Below are positions 6,811-14,186 of a stretch of 16,789 bases of DNA, piece by piece. The first letter of the stretch is position 1; each line of letters opens with the position of its first letter. The notes below the pieces were generated by a model. It had not been told where the DNA came from, searched no databases, and was given only the letters and a program-made list of their open reading frames with translations. The stretch lies in assembly GCA_040079795.1 (NCBI GenBank), contig JBEBJQ010000086.1, positions 1-16,789 of the forward strand. The letters run 5' to 3'. Source of the DNA: SXIZ01 sp040079795 (GTDB lineage: Bacteria; Pseudomonadota; Gammaproteobacteria; Methylococcales; Methylomonadaceae). A program made the position numbers and the translations under genes.

Positions 6811-8397
6811 ATGAAATTTTTACAAAAACTAGGTGTAGCCACCATAAGCTCTATGATCACCACGGGTATCGTACAGGCCGCAGACCCAACACCGGCAGAA
6901 TGGTTCAGCGACGGACGCCAAGCCATTGTCAATGCTAAAAATCTGCCTAAAATCGATAAAAAAGCCAAAAATGTCATTTTGTTTGTTGGGGACGGCATGG
7001 GTATTTCCACCATCACCGCAGCACGGATTTACGACGGCCAGCAAAAAGGCGGTCATGGTGAAGAAAACTCCTTATATTTTGAATTAGCGCCTTACATGGC
7101 ATTATCTAAAACCTATGCAGTTGACCAACAAACCCCAGATTCTGCGCCAACCATGACCGCCATGGTAACTGGTGTTAAATCAAACGAAGGGTATTTGTCT
7201 GTTGACCATACCGTTGCCCGTGGTGAACTTGATAACGACAAAGTGAATGCCAAAAAGCTCAGCACTATTCTTGAGCAAGCCAAGACCAATAATAAGTCAG
7301 TCGGTGTAGTGTCTACGGCCCGCATTACGCATGCGACCCCAGCTGCATGTTATGCGCATACCACGGTACGGGACTGGGAGGCAGACTCAGATAGACCTGT
7401 TGGTGCTACTGTACCTGACATTGCTGCGCAATTGGTTGATTTTAATATCAACGGCGGTATTGATGTGGCGTTAGGCGGTGGACGGACCCGTTTTATTCCA
7501 ACTACTGTAACTGATCCAGAATATGGCATAGCCGGCAAACGTAAAGACGGCCGTGACCTTACCGCCGAATGGAAAACCAAACACACTAAAGCAGAGTATG
7601 TTTGGAATAAGGCGCAGTTTGATGCGATTGATCCCAGCACTACTGAACATTTATTGGGCCTATTTGAACCATCGCATGTGCATTATGAAGCGGATCGAAT
7701 CGCTCACGACAAAGCTGGTGAGCCTTCGTTAACTGAAATGACCACCAAAGCTATCGACATTTTGAAAAAAAATCCGAATGGTTATTTTCTAATGGTTGAA
7801 GGCGGACGTATCGACCACGCGCATCATGCAAGTAATGCCTATAGAGCCTTAACCGATACCCAGCAATTGGCCGAAGCTGTTAAAGCTGCCGTAGGTAAAA
7901 CCAGTCCAGAAGATACTTTAATCATCGTTACCGCTGATCACAGTCATGTATTTACTATCGGTGGTTACCCACAACGCGGTAACCCCATTCTGGGCTTAAC
8001 GCAAGGGGTAGGTGCAAAAACACCGGATCTTGATATGTTGGGCTTGCCCTATACTACACTTAATTATGCTAATGGTTCTGGTTACACTGGCGAATCGAAC
8101 CTGCAACCAGCGGGTTCAAAATCATTTAAAGCGGCGACTGACGCTTGGCAATCCGGTAGCGAAGGCCACAATCCAAGCAAATATTCCCCTGCCACCGGAC
8201 GCCCTACACTCACTAATGATTTAGTAAAAGATTCTGATTATTTACAAGAATCTATCATTCCACTCGCTGCTGAAACCCATGCTGCTGAAGATGTCGCCAT
8301 TTTCGCGTATGGACCACAAGCGCATTTATTTCACGGCGTTATGGAACAAAACACCATTTATCATGTAATGGCGGAAGCATTTGGCATTGCTAAATGA
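6811..8397 (+). CDS. phoA: alkaline phosphatase, PhoA type, exported
   Basis: This 528-aa precursor hydrolyses phosphate monoesters in the periplasm to supply inorganic phosphate. It has a signal peptide (1-23, cleavage VQA-A). The catalytic serine S111 is in PDSAPT. Metal and phosphate ligands are visible: D61 in VGDGMG, R171 in STARITHATPAA, E330 in MVEGGRIDH, D335 and H339, D376 and H377 in TADHSH, and H489 in ETHAAEDV. All active-site blocks of the family are intact. At 528 aa it is longer than E. coli PhoA (471 aa), with the extra length in the C-terminal half (about 385-470). A good AGGAG site precedes ATG 6811. The upstream PhoB box shows phosphate control and a strong terminator closes the unit, so it is probably monocistronic. 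Confidence 0.96.
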   Translation: MKFLQKLGVATISSMITTGIVQAADPTPAEWFSDGRQAIVNAKNLPKIDKKAKNVILFVGDGMGISTITAARIYDGQQKGGHGEENSLYFELAPYMALSKTYAVDQQTPDSAPTMTAMVTGVKSNEGYLSVDHTVARGELDNDKVNAKKLSTILEQAKTNNKSVGVVSTARITHATPAACYAHTTVRDWEADSDRPVGATVPDIAAQLVDFNINGGIDVALGGGRTRFIPTTVTDPEYGIAGKRKDGRDLTAEWKTKHTKAEYVWNKAQFDAIDPSTTEHLLGLFEPSHVHYEADRIAHDKAGEPSLTEMTTKAIDILKKNPNGYFLMVEGGRIDHAHHASNAYRALTDTQQLAEAVKAAVGKTSPEDTLIIVTADHSHVFTIGGYPQRGNPILGLTQGVGAKTPDLDMLGLPYTTLNYANGSGYTGESNLQPAGSKSFKAATDAWQSGSEGHNPSKYSPATGRPTLTNDLVKDSDYLQESIIPLAAETHAAEDVAIFAYGPQAHLFHGVMEQNTIYHVMAEAFGIAK

Positions 8398-8412
8398 TCG
8401 TATAAGCTAAAC

Positions 8413-8431
8413 AAGCACCTCTTTCGTGCTT
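8413..8431 (+). repeat. small stem-loop after phoA
   Basis: AAGCAC (8413-8418) and GTGCTT (8426-8431) form a 6-bp stem with a 7-nt loop, just ahead of the strong terminator. Tandem hairpins like this often help protect the 3' end of an mRNA. It is not a terminator by itself. Confidence 0.4.
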
Positions 8432-8435
8432 TCAT

Positions 8436-8463
8436 AAAAAGGGATATTCGTATCCCTTTTTTT
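8436..8463 (+). terminator. intrinsic terminator of phoA
   Basis: AAAAAGGGATA (8436-8446), loop TTCG, and TATCCCTTTTT (8451-8461) form an 11-bp stem with a stable UUCG tetraloop, and the T run continues to 8463. The A tract on the left makes it usable on the minus strand too. The next gene starts only 24 bp later, so that gene needs its own promoter or read-through. Confidence 0.92.
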
Positions 8464-8487
8464 ATTGTATCCAAATTAAATATATTT

Positions 8488-9192
8488 ATGCATCACACTA
8501 ATTCCTTAAAAATCGCCCTGACTGTCAGTTTTTTTTGTTTTTCCCCACCTAATTTCGCTAATCAGGCTAGCAATAATCAAGCATTACCGGAAGTCGCCTG
8601 CCGTTATGAAATGACCGTGACAACACCAACCAAATCCAAAGCATCTTCAAAACATGTCTGGTTATTTTGGCGTACACCTGAGATGATCCAAACCTTGGAT
8701 GCAGACGGTGACTATGGTGAAATTTGGCAGCGCACAGTCACTGGCAGCATTCAATACCGCAAACTTTACCCTATCGATAAAACCGCGGTTGAATATATGC
8801 CTGCAGATAATCCGACTAATAACCTCAGTTTTGAGTGGGGTAAACTGTCCAATATGCTCAGTCAACAAGAGTTGGAAGCACTTAAACCAGTTAAAAAAAT
8901 ACAGGTAATGGGCAGAACTGCAGAACTTCGTAAAGGAAAAATAGACGGCCAAACCGTAGTCGTGAAATGGTTAAGCAACGAAAATTTACCGGCCAGTATT
9001 ATCAAAAAAGATCAGGCAGGCACTAGGGAACTGCGACTGGTTGAAATTCAACCATTAACCACCGCCAAGCTGAAACCAATTGCTATTGCAACAATTGCCA
9101 ATTACCGGCATATTGATGCCATTGATTTTGGTGATATGGAAAATGATCCGTTTGTTAAAAAAATACTGGCGGCAGAAGGGCATCATCACTAG
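8488..9192 (+). CDS. secreted protein of unknown function, next to phoA
   Basis: This is a 234-aa protein with an N-terminal signal peptide (hydrophobic core about 8-19, cleavage near residue 24-26). I do not recognise a named family. The mature part alternates short beta-type segments: VACRYEMTV (36-44), KHVWLFWRTPEMIQTL (55-70), ILxxx-like stretches, QTVVVKWLSNENLPASI (155-171) and ELRLVEIQPL (181-190). This layout resembles LolA or DUF4412-like lipid-binding half-barrels, but that is a guess. A conserved-looking YRHIDAIDFGDMENDPF (206-222) follows, and the tail ends in HHH. C38 is the only cysteine in the mature part. No Shine-Dalgarno is visible before ATG 8488. The gene starts 24 bp after the phoA terminator, so expression must come from read-through or from a promoter in the short AT-rich gap. 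Both genes encode exported proteins, which may or may not be meaningful. Confidence 0.78.
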   Translation: MHHTNSLKIALTVSFFCFSPPNFANQASNNQALPEVACRYEMTVTTPTKSKASSKHVWLFWRTPEMIQTLDADGDYGEIWQRTVTGSIQYRKLYPIDKTAVEYMPADNPTNNLSFEWGKLSNMLSQQELEALKPVKKIQVMGRTAELRKGKIDGQTVVVKWLSNENLPASIIKKDQAGTRELRLVEIQPLTTAKLKPIAIATIANYRHIDAIDFGDMENDPFVKKILAAEGHHH

Positions 9193-9450
9193 CAATGTTT
9201 CCCTCGTTTCAATATAAACATCAAAATACAGCTGCTTAAAAAGGCCAAAAGCCCATTAAACTTTTCTGATGACATCTGCTTCTGTCACATTAACTTTGTT
9301 GCTTATCCTACTCTATCGAAGTATTTATAAGTTTCAGCTAATGGAACAGAATCAGTTAGCGCATACCTACTTCCCTGAATTACAAACGCTGCTCACTTAT
9401 GCCCATACCATCTATTGAAAATAGCTAAACAACTTTTTTCAAACAACACC

Positions 9451-11469
9451 CTAATTCACAGTAATGGTAACTGACGCCGGTTGTGTCGTTACACCATTCG
9501 AGGTAAAGGTATAGGTAAACTGATAACCGCCCCGTTTGGCAGCTCGTCGTTGCACCGAATTAAGGTTGTTTGGCGCAATTAATGTGTAGCTAAATGAACC
9601 GTTGCCTATATTGAAACTGAGCCCAATACTTCCAGTACCGGAACCCCCTATCCGCTTTATACCGCTCACAACAGCAAAGGTACGCCCCGTTATACCCAAA
9701 GGCAGGTCATTTACACCTACCCCTCGTGCCTGCGGTACGCTTATGGTTTGAGTGCGGGAAGTATTGGCAGTTGCAGTATAACTATCATTGACCGCTACTA
9801 GCGCAGCAACCGACACTGTAACTGTTGCCGGATTGGATTCAAGACCCAAAGTGTCCTTTAGAGTATACGTAAAGGTGTTGCTCCCGGCAAAATTCGCCAC
9901 AGGGGTATACTTAACACTACCATCCGCTAGCGCAACCACACAGCCATTAGCGGGCTGTGTAGCAATATTTACAGTAGTTGGAGAAATATTCGATTCCGCA
10001 TCAGTATCGTTTGCAAGTATTTTGATAGTGACCGACTGCCCTTGTGTAGTCGCCGCACCATCATTGTTGGCTATGGGGGCCGTATTTGCCTGAACTCCGC
10101 CTATCTGAAAGAAGGCGGAGCTACCATTGTATGAGGGGGACTGACCCGGTGCCGGCTGCTGGAAATTAAACCCTAATACCCCACTTAATACTAATTGACC
10201 CCAAGGTGCTTTAAACAGGCTGTTAGGGATTGCGGTATAAGTTGAGTAATTATTTATTTTCGCGGCCAAATCCCAGGTGCCGCCGGAATTATTGGAGGTC
10301 CAAAGATAAAATTTCTGTTCGGAAGCCCCTTCTGTCCAAAAAGAAGACCAATAAATATTGCCGTTACTGCTGTCTCGATAACCCAATATCGCTGGGATTT
10401 TATTGGTATAGGGCACAGGCCCGGTCGCCACGAGCCCACTTAAATCATGATTTGCGCGCTGACCAAAAACGCCCCCGGGCGGTACTTCATCCACATCCGG
10501 TATCCACACACATTGCGTTGGCGTAAATACAATATCGCCCGTACGAACGACATACGAACCCGCAATAGCTTTCCAACCTGGATACCCTCCCATTTGACTA
10601 ATCGGCGTGTTATTGGGAGGCGCTGCTGACAGGCCATCCCACGCAACAATGCCTGGTTCTGATAATGAATCCTGATCCCCAAATAACATATAAAACCACT
10701 GATTATAAGGATTAAAACGTATACCATGTATATGGGAGGTTTGATGGTCGACGGTATTCCACTCAATTACTTTAGACCAGGTGTCCCCCAAATCAGCCGA
10801 TTTCCACAGCCCGACCCAATCCGCAGTCCCGCCACTCGTCCGACTGTGGTTGACGTTATATTCTCCAAAAAGGAGTACCGTTGCACCATTAATGTTGGCC
10901 ATACTCAAAGAAGCCTGGTGTAAGGTGCGGAAGCCCCCCGGCTGAACACCGTTGCGCTCGCCAATATTCATAACCGCCTGCTTGTTATCAAAATTCGGCG
11001 CATTATTCCCAACTTTGTTTTGGGCGACTCTTAGCTTATATAGGTACCCCTTGTCATTAAATCCGTTCACCGTAGAGAAAATAAGATTACCGTCCGGAAG
11101 TTGCCATATGTCACGAATTACCGAATATGACTCAGGACCTAAAGTAACATTACTGCCTTTGGGTTTTAGTAACTCAGTATAAGTGCTTTCATAAACTACC
11201 GGGCTGCCACCGGGTGTACCTGAAAACTTCACAATTTTACGGGCACCGTCACCTACTGGGTTATCATTAAAATAACCATCATCAGTCCCCCATAGATCGC
11301 CGTTGCCGTCTATAAACTGTATGCTTTTAGGCTCACTTCCTACAAAAGTGAGCGTGGGCGCAGCATGTATTAATGCGGAATAAGCAAAAACCAAGACCAA
11401 GGCAACTAACAACTTACCAAACTGCTTATAACTAACTGTAAGAAAAAGCATATATCGACAGAAAAGCAT
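9451..11469 (-). CDS. large secreted Asp-box beta-propeller protein with bacterial Ig-like domains
   Basis: Numbered from ATG 11469 this is 672 aa. A signal peptide (core about 19-34, cleavage near HAA at 35-37) leads into a beta-propeller of about 40-455. It has two perfect Asp-box repeats (S-x-D/N-x-G-x-T-W) at 224-231 (SADLGDTW) and 392-399 (SNNSGGTW), as in sialidase/BNR and sortilin-type propellers. A bacterial Ig-like domain (Big_9/cadherin-like) follows at about 463-555, with PIANNDGAATTQGQ, ILANDTDAES and YTPVANFAGSNTFTYTLKD. A second, divergent one fills 557-672. I see no catalytic residues that prove glycosidase activity, so a carbohydrate-binding or surface role is equally likely. 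A longer frame starts at ATG 11559 with a weaker GGA site. I prefer 11469 because AAGGATAGGG precedes it and it places the signal peptide at the N terminus. No anchor motif is visible. Confidence 0.82.
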   Translation of the reverse strand: MLFCRYMLFLTVSYKQFGKLLVALVLVFAYSALIHAAPTLTFVGSEPKSIQFIDGNGDLWGTDDGYFNDNPVGDGARKIVKFSGTPGGSPVVYESTYTELLKPKGSNVTLGPESYSVIRDIWQLPDGNLIFSTVNGFNDKGYLYKLRVAQNKVGNNAPNFDNKQAVMNIGERNGVQPGGFRTLHQASLSMANINGATVLLFGEYNVNHSRTSGGTADWVGLWKSADLGDTWSKVIEWNTVDHQTSHIHGIRFNPYNQWFYMLFGDQDSLSEPGIVAWDGLSAAPPNNTPISQMGGYPGWKAIAGSYVVRTGDIVFTPTQCVWIPDVDEVPPGGVFGQRANHDLSGLVATGPVPYTNKIPAILGYRDSSNGNIYWSSFWTEGASEQKFYLWTSNNSGGTWDLAAKINNYSTYTAIPNSLFKAPWGQLVLSGVLGFNFQQPAPGQSPSYNGSSAFFQIGGVQANTAPIANNDGAATTQGQSVTIKILANDTDAESNISPTTVNIATQPANGCVVALADGSVKYTPVANFAGSNTFTYTLKDTLGLESNPATVTVSVAALVAVNDSYTATANTSRTQTISVPQARGVGVNDLPLGITGRTFAVVSGIKRIGGSGTGSIGLSFNIGNGSFSYTLIAPNNLNSVQRRAAKRGGYQFTYTFTSNGVTTQPASVTITVN

Positions 11470-11559
11470 TATTACCCTATCCTTTTCCGAAATCTCATTT
11501 TTAGGTATATCGTTAAACATGACGAATTTGAAAGTACCTGTAAATTGATTAAGTTTCAT

Positions 11560-12112
11560 TTATTTTCCAAAATAGAATTATGGCTTATCGGATAGCTTGA
11601 GTTTTTTTACAACTAGAAAATTATCAACCCAATCCGGTTGGTATTAATTTCGCAGCCCATTATGCAAGTATTCAAAATTGACTGGGTACATTGGCTTTTA
11701 AAAGCTATAACTTAATATTACAGCATATTCCAGCGTTACATTTAATGATCTTGCCAATCGTATAAGTTCTAACACAACGTCTTAGGAGTTGGGCTTTATA
11801 AATACATAAGGCTTTAAAGTCAATGTCTTGCTATGTTATTCAAAAACAGTCTGGCCAACTTTTCAAAAACGAATCACAATAAAAACCTCGCATCAGTTTA
11901 TAATGTGGTTTTTTAATTGATTGAGCTGCTACGCGGGTTATTAACTTAAATTAAGCATGATTTTAGTAGTTAAGGTTTGGGCGGCTTAACCTTTACCAAT
12001 AACTGATAAATAAGCCAAGTGAAATTTTTTTAACACTATTTCCGTATGCAGAGAACACCAAATGTTATTTTTGATCGTATTACAATTTTTAACCATTACT
12101 TAACTCAACACT
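11560..12112. other. AT-rich non-coding stretch between divergent genes
   Basis: This separates the leftward propeller gene from rightward aroA, so it should contain both promoters. I see no gene in it; the longest plausible small frame is about 27 codons (near 11833) and has no ribosome-binding site. A perfect -10 hexamer TATAAT lies at 11899-11904, but the matching -35 is poor. A 6-bp stem, AAGGTT/AACCTT, lies at 11972-11993. No Shine-Dalgarno is evident just before aroA. Confidence 0.6.
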
Positions 12113-13432
12113 ATGTCAAAAACCATTACATTCGTAGTACAACCAGGGGGCAAATTACAAGGGCAAGTGCGTGTCCCTGGGGATAAATCCATGTCGCATC
12201 GTTCCATTATGCTGGGTTCAATCGCTGAAGGGATAACGCATGTAAAAGGTTTTTTGCAGGCAGAGGACGCATTAGCGACTTTGCAGGCTTTTCGGGACAT
12301 GGGAGTGGTGATTGAAGGGCCTGAAAACGGTGAAGTTACGATTCATGGCGTTGGTAAACATGGCTTAAAAGCCCCGACCAAGCCGTTGTATTTAGGTAAC
12401 TCAGGTACCTCGATGCGGCTATTAAGTGGTTTATTGGCAGGTCAAGCATTCGATTCAGTGTTAACGGGAGATAAATCCTTATCCTGGCGGCCAATGAAAC
12501 GGGTAACCAAGCCATTGGCAAAAATGGGCGCGGTGATTGCAACCACTGAAACCGGCACAGCACCGTTACATATTACTGGGCAAGCAGGCAAGTTAAAAGG
12601 CATTGACTATCAAATGCCGATAGCAAGTGCGCAGGTAAAATCCTGCTTACTATTAGCTGGCATGTACGCTGAGGGAGACACCAGCACCACTGAGCCTGCA
12701 CCAACCCGTGACCATACTGAACGAATGCTGGCAGGTTTTGGCTATCCGGTTAAACGCGAAGGCAGCAAGGCGACCATTAACGCTAACGGCAAGTTACACG
12801 CGGCAGAAATTGACGTCCCCAGCGATATTTCATCCGCTGCGTTCTTTCTGGTTGGGGCGTCCATTGCAGAAGGGTCGGATGTGCTCTTAAAACATGTGGG
12901 GATTAACCCGACACGTACTGGCGTGATTGATATTCTTCGCCTTATGGGTGCTCATATTGAAATATTAAATGAGCGGGTAGTAGGCGGCGAGCCGGTAGCG
13001 GATCTGCATGTAGTTGCCCAACCATTAAAAGGGATTGATATACCTGAAGCACTGGTACCCTTGGCGATTGATGAGTTTCCGGTATTGTTTGTGGCGGCAG
13101 CCTGCGCTGAAGGCCAAACCCGGCTGAGCGGCGCTAAAGAATTACGCGTCAAGGAATCAGACCGCATTCAAGTAATGGCGGATGGTTTGCAAATTTTGGG
13201 CGTTGATGCACAACCTACTGAAGACGGTATGATTATCAATAGCAGCCCCATCGGCGGCGGTGAGGTAATTTCCCATGGTGACCATCGCATTGCCATGGCC
13301 TTTGCAATTGCAGGGTTACGCGCCAGCGCACCGATTACCATTCACGATTGCGAAAATGTGAATACCTCCTTCCCGGAATTTAAAGACCTAGCGACACAAT
13401 TAGGCTTGCATCTGAATAGCCGGGAGGGCTAA
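12113..13432 (+). CDS. aroA: 3-phosphoshikimate 1-carboxyvinyltransferase (EPSP synthase), class II type
   Basis: This 439-aa cytosolic enzyme joins shikimate-3-phosphate and phosphoenolpyruvate in the sixth step of the shikimate pathway. Family landmarks are PGDKSMSHR (22-30, with K25/S26/R30), LGNSGTSMRLLSG (94-106), SAQVKS (172-177), the catalytic D320 in AIDEFP, LRVKESDRI (344-352) and GDHRIAMA (389-396). GNSGTSMRLL in place of GNAGTAMRPL, together with SLSWRPMKRV (122-131), marks the class II type seen in Bacillus and some pseudomonads rather than the E. coli class I type. The ATG overlaps nothing upstream and lacks an obvious Shine-Dalgarno. Its TAA shares one base with the cmk ATG, so the two are translationally coupled. 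Confidence 0.97.
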   Translation: MSKTITFVVQPGGKLQGQVRVPGDKSMSHRSIMLGSIAEGITHVKGFLQAEDALATLQAFRDMGVVIEGPENGEVTIHGVGKHGLKAPTKPLYLGNSGTSMRLLSGLLAGQAFDSVLTGDKSLSWRPMKRVTKPLAKMGAVIATTETGTAPLHITGQAGKLKGIDYQMPIASAQVKSCLLLAGMYAEGDTSTTEPAPTRDHTERMLAGFGYPVKREGSKATINANGKLHAAEIDVPSDISSAAFFLVGASIAEGSDVLLKHVGINPTRTGVIDILRLMGAHIEILNERVVGGEPVADLHVVAQPLKGIDIPEALVPLAIDEFPVLFVAAACAEGQTRLSGAKELRVKESDRIQVMADGLQILGVDAQPTEDGMIINSSPIGGGEVISHGDHRIAMAFAIAGLRASAPITIHDCENVNTSFPEFKDLATQLGLHLNSREG

Positions 13433-14088
13433 TGAAGGTTCCCGTTTTAACCATTGATGGCCCCAGTGGCGCAGGAAAAGGGACAATCAGTCGTGCCGTT
13501 GCAAAGCAATTGGGCTGGCATTATCTGGATAGCGGCTCTATTTATCGTTCCCTGGCAATCGCAACTATGCGGCAAGCCGTCGATATACAGAATGTAACAG
13601 CCATAGTAGCTGTAGCAACAGAAATGACGTTAGAATTCGAGTGTGGTGATGAACTTAGCGTTAAACTCGGTGGAGTCGATATTACCGCACAACTGGGGTT
13701 AGAAGAAACCGGCAAAGTGGCGTCTACTGTTGCGGCATATCCAGAAGTTAGAACGGTACTTTTACAAAAGCAAAAAGATTTTCAAAAGCTTCCTGGATTA
13801 GTTGCAGATGGGCGGGATATGGGAACGGTGGTGTTTCCAGACGCTGAATATAAAGTTTTTTTAACTGCCAGCGCCGAAACACGCGCGTTAAGACGATATA
13901 AACAGTTGAAAGGAAAAGGAAATGATGCTAACCTATCGCAGATAACCCTAGATATAGAAGAGCGCGACCGTCGCGATCAAGAGCGGGCTACGGCACCGTT
14001 AGTGATGGCAAAGGATGCGTTATTCATAGATTCGTCAGCAATGACGCCCGAAAGTGTTATGACAGCAGTACTCAATTTAATCCACTGA
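13432..14088 (+). CDS. cmk: cytidylate kinase
   Basis: This 218-aa P-loop kinase phosphorylates CMP and dCMP with ATP. The Walker A motif GPSGAGKGT is at 10-18, LDSGSIYRSLA at 32-42 forms the CMP-binding region, and SxVAAYPEVR is at 98-107. DGRDMGTVVFPDA is at 126-138, RRYKQL at 154-159 and the lid RDRRDQERATAPL at 178-190. It is slightly shorter than the E. coli enzyme (227 aa). It starts within the aroA stop codon (TAATG), with GGGAGGG upstream inside aroA. The stop codon falls in the loop of a perfect hairpin (14076-14097). aroA-cmk-rpsA is a standard gammaproteobacterial order. Confidence 0.97.
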   Translation: MKVPVLTIDGPSGAGKGTISRAVAKQLGWHYLDSGSIYRSLAIATMRQAVDIQNVTAIVAVATEMTLEFECGDELSVKLGGVDITAQLGLEETGKVASTVAAYPEVRTVLLQKQKDFQKLPGLVADGRDMGTVVFPDAEYKVFLTASAETRALRRYKQLKGKGNDANLSQITLDIEERDRRDQERATAPLVMAKDALFIDSSAMTPESVMTAVLNLIH

Positions 14089-14097
14089 TGGATTAAA
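14076..14097 (+). repeat. perfect hairpin enclosing the cmk stop codon
   Basis: TTTAATCCA (14076-14084) and TGGATTAAA (14089-14097) are exact complements around the loop CTGA, which contains the TGA stop of cmk. It is followed by AACAGG rather than a T tract. An mRNA processing or stability element between cmk and rpsA is more likely than a terminator. Confidence 0.5.
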
Positions 14098-14151
14098 AAC
14101 AGGTTTAACGGCGCGATGCTGTTAAATATTTTTTTAACTTTATTTATGAAA

Positions 14152-14186
14152 AGCTTGTATGTGTTAAGACAAGCTGGGAAAGAACA
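14152..14186 (+). promoter_or_regulatory. rpsA leader hairpin and ribosome-binding site
   Basis: AGCTTGT (14152-14158) and ACAAGCT (14169-14175) form a 7-bp stem with a 10-nt loop, ending immediately before the GGGA Shine-Dalgarno (14176-14179). In E. coli the rpsA leader is structured and S1 represses its own translation. A similar role here is inference from position only. Confidence 0.45.

Noticed and set aside
9270..9288. Possible second Pho box, CTGTCAC at 9282-9288
   Set aside because: There is no second TGTCA repeat 11 bp to either side and no -10 at the expected distance; TGACA/TGTCA here form only a short inverted repeat between convergent genes.
9341..9418. 25-codon frame MEQNQLAHTYFPELQ... 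between the convergent genes
   Set aside because: No ribosome-binding site, no recognisable family, and a length easily reached by chance.
9415..9442. TTGAAAA/TTTTCAA stem as a bidirectional terminator between convergent genes
   Set aside because: The stem is almost entirely A/T with a long loop, too weak to call.
10230..10766. Overlapping plus- and minus-strand frames inside the propeller gene
   Set aside because: They lie inside a convincing long coding sequence with domain motifs and carry none of their own.
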